DNA from: Neocallimastix lanati (nom. inval.)
Taxonomy: Eukaryota > Neocallimastigomycota > Neocallimastigomycetes > Neocallimastigales > Neocallimastigaceae
Length of the DNA stretch: 22,500 bases
Assembly (NCBI GenBank): GCA_016946835.1
Contig: JACVTC010000062.1
Span: 717,501 to 740,000 of the forward strand
Reading direction: 5' to 3'
The notes beneath the pieces were generated by a model. The model did not search any database. It was given only the letters and a program-made list of their open reading frames with translations, and was not told where the DNA came from. Each line of letters starts with the position of its first letter. Within the stretch, counting starts at the first letter, position 1. A program made the translations under genes and the position numbers. Positions 21,136 through 22,500 of this stretch are shown here, in pieces.

Positions 21136-21480
21136 TTTAAGATATATAAACCTTCTTATTTTTTAAATGCCTTTTTTTTTAAAAAAATTTAAATATATTT
21201 TATAGATTTCAAGAATGTATTATTTTTTTTTAAATATAAACAATTAACAAAAATATTTTATTTTTAAAGAATTTTTTTTCTATTATTATTGTAAATTTTT
21301 TTTTTTTTTTAAAAGTTAATAAAATTAAAAGAATAATAAAAATTAAAATAATCTCTAACCCTAATTTGAAAATATTAAAATTTATTTATTATTTATTTAT
21401 TAAAATTTTGATATTTTGCGAAATGCGACATTTTGAAATTCAACTTTCAATAATAATGTATAGAAATAATAACCAAAAAA
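21136..21480. repeat. segmental tandem duplication, copy A
   Basis: Begins TTTAAGATATATAAACCTTC and ends ATAGAAATAATAACCAAAA. It includes TAGATTTCAAGAATGTATTA, CTCTAACCCTAATTT and TTTTGCGAAATGCGACATTT. The same blocks in the same order recur in copy B about 500-535 bases later. Confidence 0.9.
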
Positions 21481-21636
21481 AAAAAAAAAAAAAAAAAATA
21501 AAAAATAAAAAATAAAAAATTAATAATATTTTATTTATATAATATTTATTTTAAAGATATATAAAATTTTTAATTTTTTTATTTATAAATGTAAAAAATA
21601 TTTAATGAAAATTTTTTGTATATATATATATATATG

Positions 21637-22016
21637 TTTAAGATATATAAACCTTCTTATTTTTTAAATGCCTTTTTTCTTTTTTTAATTAAAATATCTC
21701 ATATAGATTTCAAGAATATATTATTATTATTATTATTTTTTTTCAAACATATACTATTAACAAAAATATTTTATTTTTAAAAGAATTTTATTATTATTAT
21801 TATTGTTATCATTGTTATTTTTTTCTTTAAAATTAATAGATAAATATTAAAAGAACAATAAAAAATAAAAATAATCTCTAACCCTAATTTAATAATACTA
21901 AAATTTATTTATTTATTAAAATTTTGAAATTTTGCGAAATGCAATTTTTTGAAATACAACTTTCTTTACAAAATAATATTAGTAATAATAATGTATAGAA
22001 ATAATAACCAAAAAAA
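21637..22016. repeat. segmental tandem duplication, copy B
   Basis: Block-by-block copy of 21136-21480, differing by substitutions and by length changes in A, T and TTA runs. Copy B has GAAATGCAATTT where copy A has GAAATGCGACATTT, and an extra stretch near 21965-21985. No coding frame. Confidence 0.9.
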
Positions 22017-22196
22017 AAAAAAAAAAAATAGAAAAATAATAATAATAAAAATAAATAAATTAATAAAAAAAATAATAAAAAGTAAATAAAAAAAAAATAA
22101 GAAATTCAAAAAAAAAAATCTTAAAAAAATCTTAAAAAAATAAATAAAAAATAAATAAAAATTTAAAAAAAAAGAATTCAAAAATAAATTTTTTAA

Positions 22197-22500
22197 AAAA
22201 GAATTTCGTTCGATAACTATTATTATAAGCAGAAGAAGGTTCTTACTCAAGCCAGCTATCTCAATCACCGTACTAAGCGAGTGGTTTTCGCTGCTCTGTT
22301 ACCAGCCTCACGCGTTGCCCACTTCGTTAATAACCTTGTCAAAGGACCTACATCCCTCAACGAATGTTAACTCAGTACTTGAATAAGACCGACTCTCTAC
22401 ATAAGAAAGTCCTTAATCACAATCTTATAACTCATACCGTCCTACATTCAGTTGCTCAGAAGTTTAGCTTACAGGTATACACCACTATACCCAACTGCTT
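22197..22500 (+). pseudogene. GC-rich coding-like sequence, frameshifted, runs off the window
   Basis: At about 22,200 composition changes abruptly: 33 of 60 bases in 22261-22320 are G or C. A plus-strand frame is open from 22197 to a TAA at 22368 with no Met and reads KQKKVLTQASYLNHRTKRVV, then FAALLPASRVAHFVNNLVKG onwards. A second frame (-1 relative) opens at ATG 22364 and stays open to the window end, reading LTQYLNKTDSLHKKVLNHNL and on. The minus strand has frequent stops in all frames. It looks like one protein split by an indel near 22341-22367, or two overlapping ORFs. I do not recognise the family; a mobile-element protein is likely from the composition and setting. Confidence 0.45.

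Noticed and set aside
21355-21366. Telomere-like CTAACCCTAA
   Set aside because: Only about one and a half CCCTAA units, present once in each copy of the duplication; no telomeric tract nearby.
21966-22268. 100-codon minus-strand open frame
   Set aside because: Mostly translated A/T run (Phe/Ile/Leu); its first residues are antisense to the plus-strand coding-like frame.
1-22500. tRNA, rRNA, CRISPR or prokaryotic-type operon signals
   Set aside because: No T-loop or anticodon-arm pattern, no rRNA-like blocks, and no regularly spaced repeat with unique spacers; the 14594-15095 array has A-tracts, not spacers.

Overview
The window looks like nuclear DNA of an anaerobic gut fungus (Neocallimastigomycota). 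Intergenic DNA is extremely A+T rich and full of homopolymer runs and microsatellites. Two long intronless genes stand out. One is a secreted CotH-domain protein ending in two cysteine-rich modules of the fungal dockerin type (CWSxxLGYPCC...DGEWGxE...WCGI), which is the cellulosome-anchoring module of gut fungi. This genus-level guess rests on the dockerins plus base composition, not on a database search.

Layout. 1-4304: A/T-rich DNA with simple repeats and no gene seen. 4305-6347 (minus): a 680-aa Ser/Thr protein kinase of the fungal HAL4/SAT4-NPR1-HRK1 type. 6348-10620: A/T-rich DNA with two period-7 satellites, a long hairpin and one copy of a short dispersed palindromic element. 10653-11369 (plus): a GC-richer island with a possible retropepsin relic that appears interrupted. 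11830-14290 (minus): a decayed LINE-type non-LTR retrotransposon with recognisable endonuclease and reverse-transcriptase motifs, many stops and frameshifts, and the catalytic end of the RT palm missing. 14594-15095: a striking tandem array in which an almost invariant 38-39 bp core alternates with A-tracts of 15-41 bp. 15382-15743 (minus): a small broken gene of unknown family. 16016-16486: microsatellites and a 34-bp tandem repeat just 3' of the next gene. 16584-18557 (minus): the CotH-double dockerin gene. 18558-22200: A/T-rich upstream DNA with a 52-base T run, a 26-bp RNA-like hairpin, a second copy of the dispersed palindrome, a 47-bp tandem repeat and a ~0.4 kb tandem segmental duplication. 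22197-22500 (plus): a sharp switch to GC-rich, protein-like sequence running off the window, probably another mobile-element or gene remnant.

The two intact genes are independent, 10 kb apart and both on the minus strand. They have no evident functional link: one is an intracellular regulatory kinase, the other a secreted cellulosome-associated protein. The DNA between them is a graveyard of transposable elements whose reading frames have been broken partly by A/T homopolymer runs. No defence island, CRISPR array, tRNA or rRNA gene was found.
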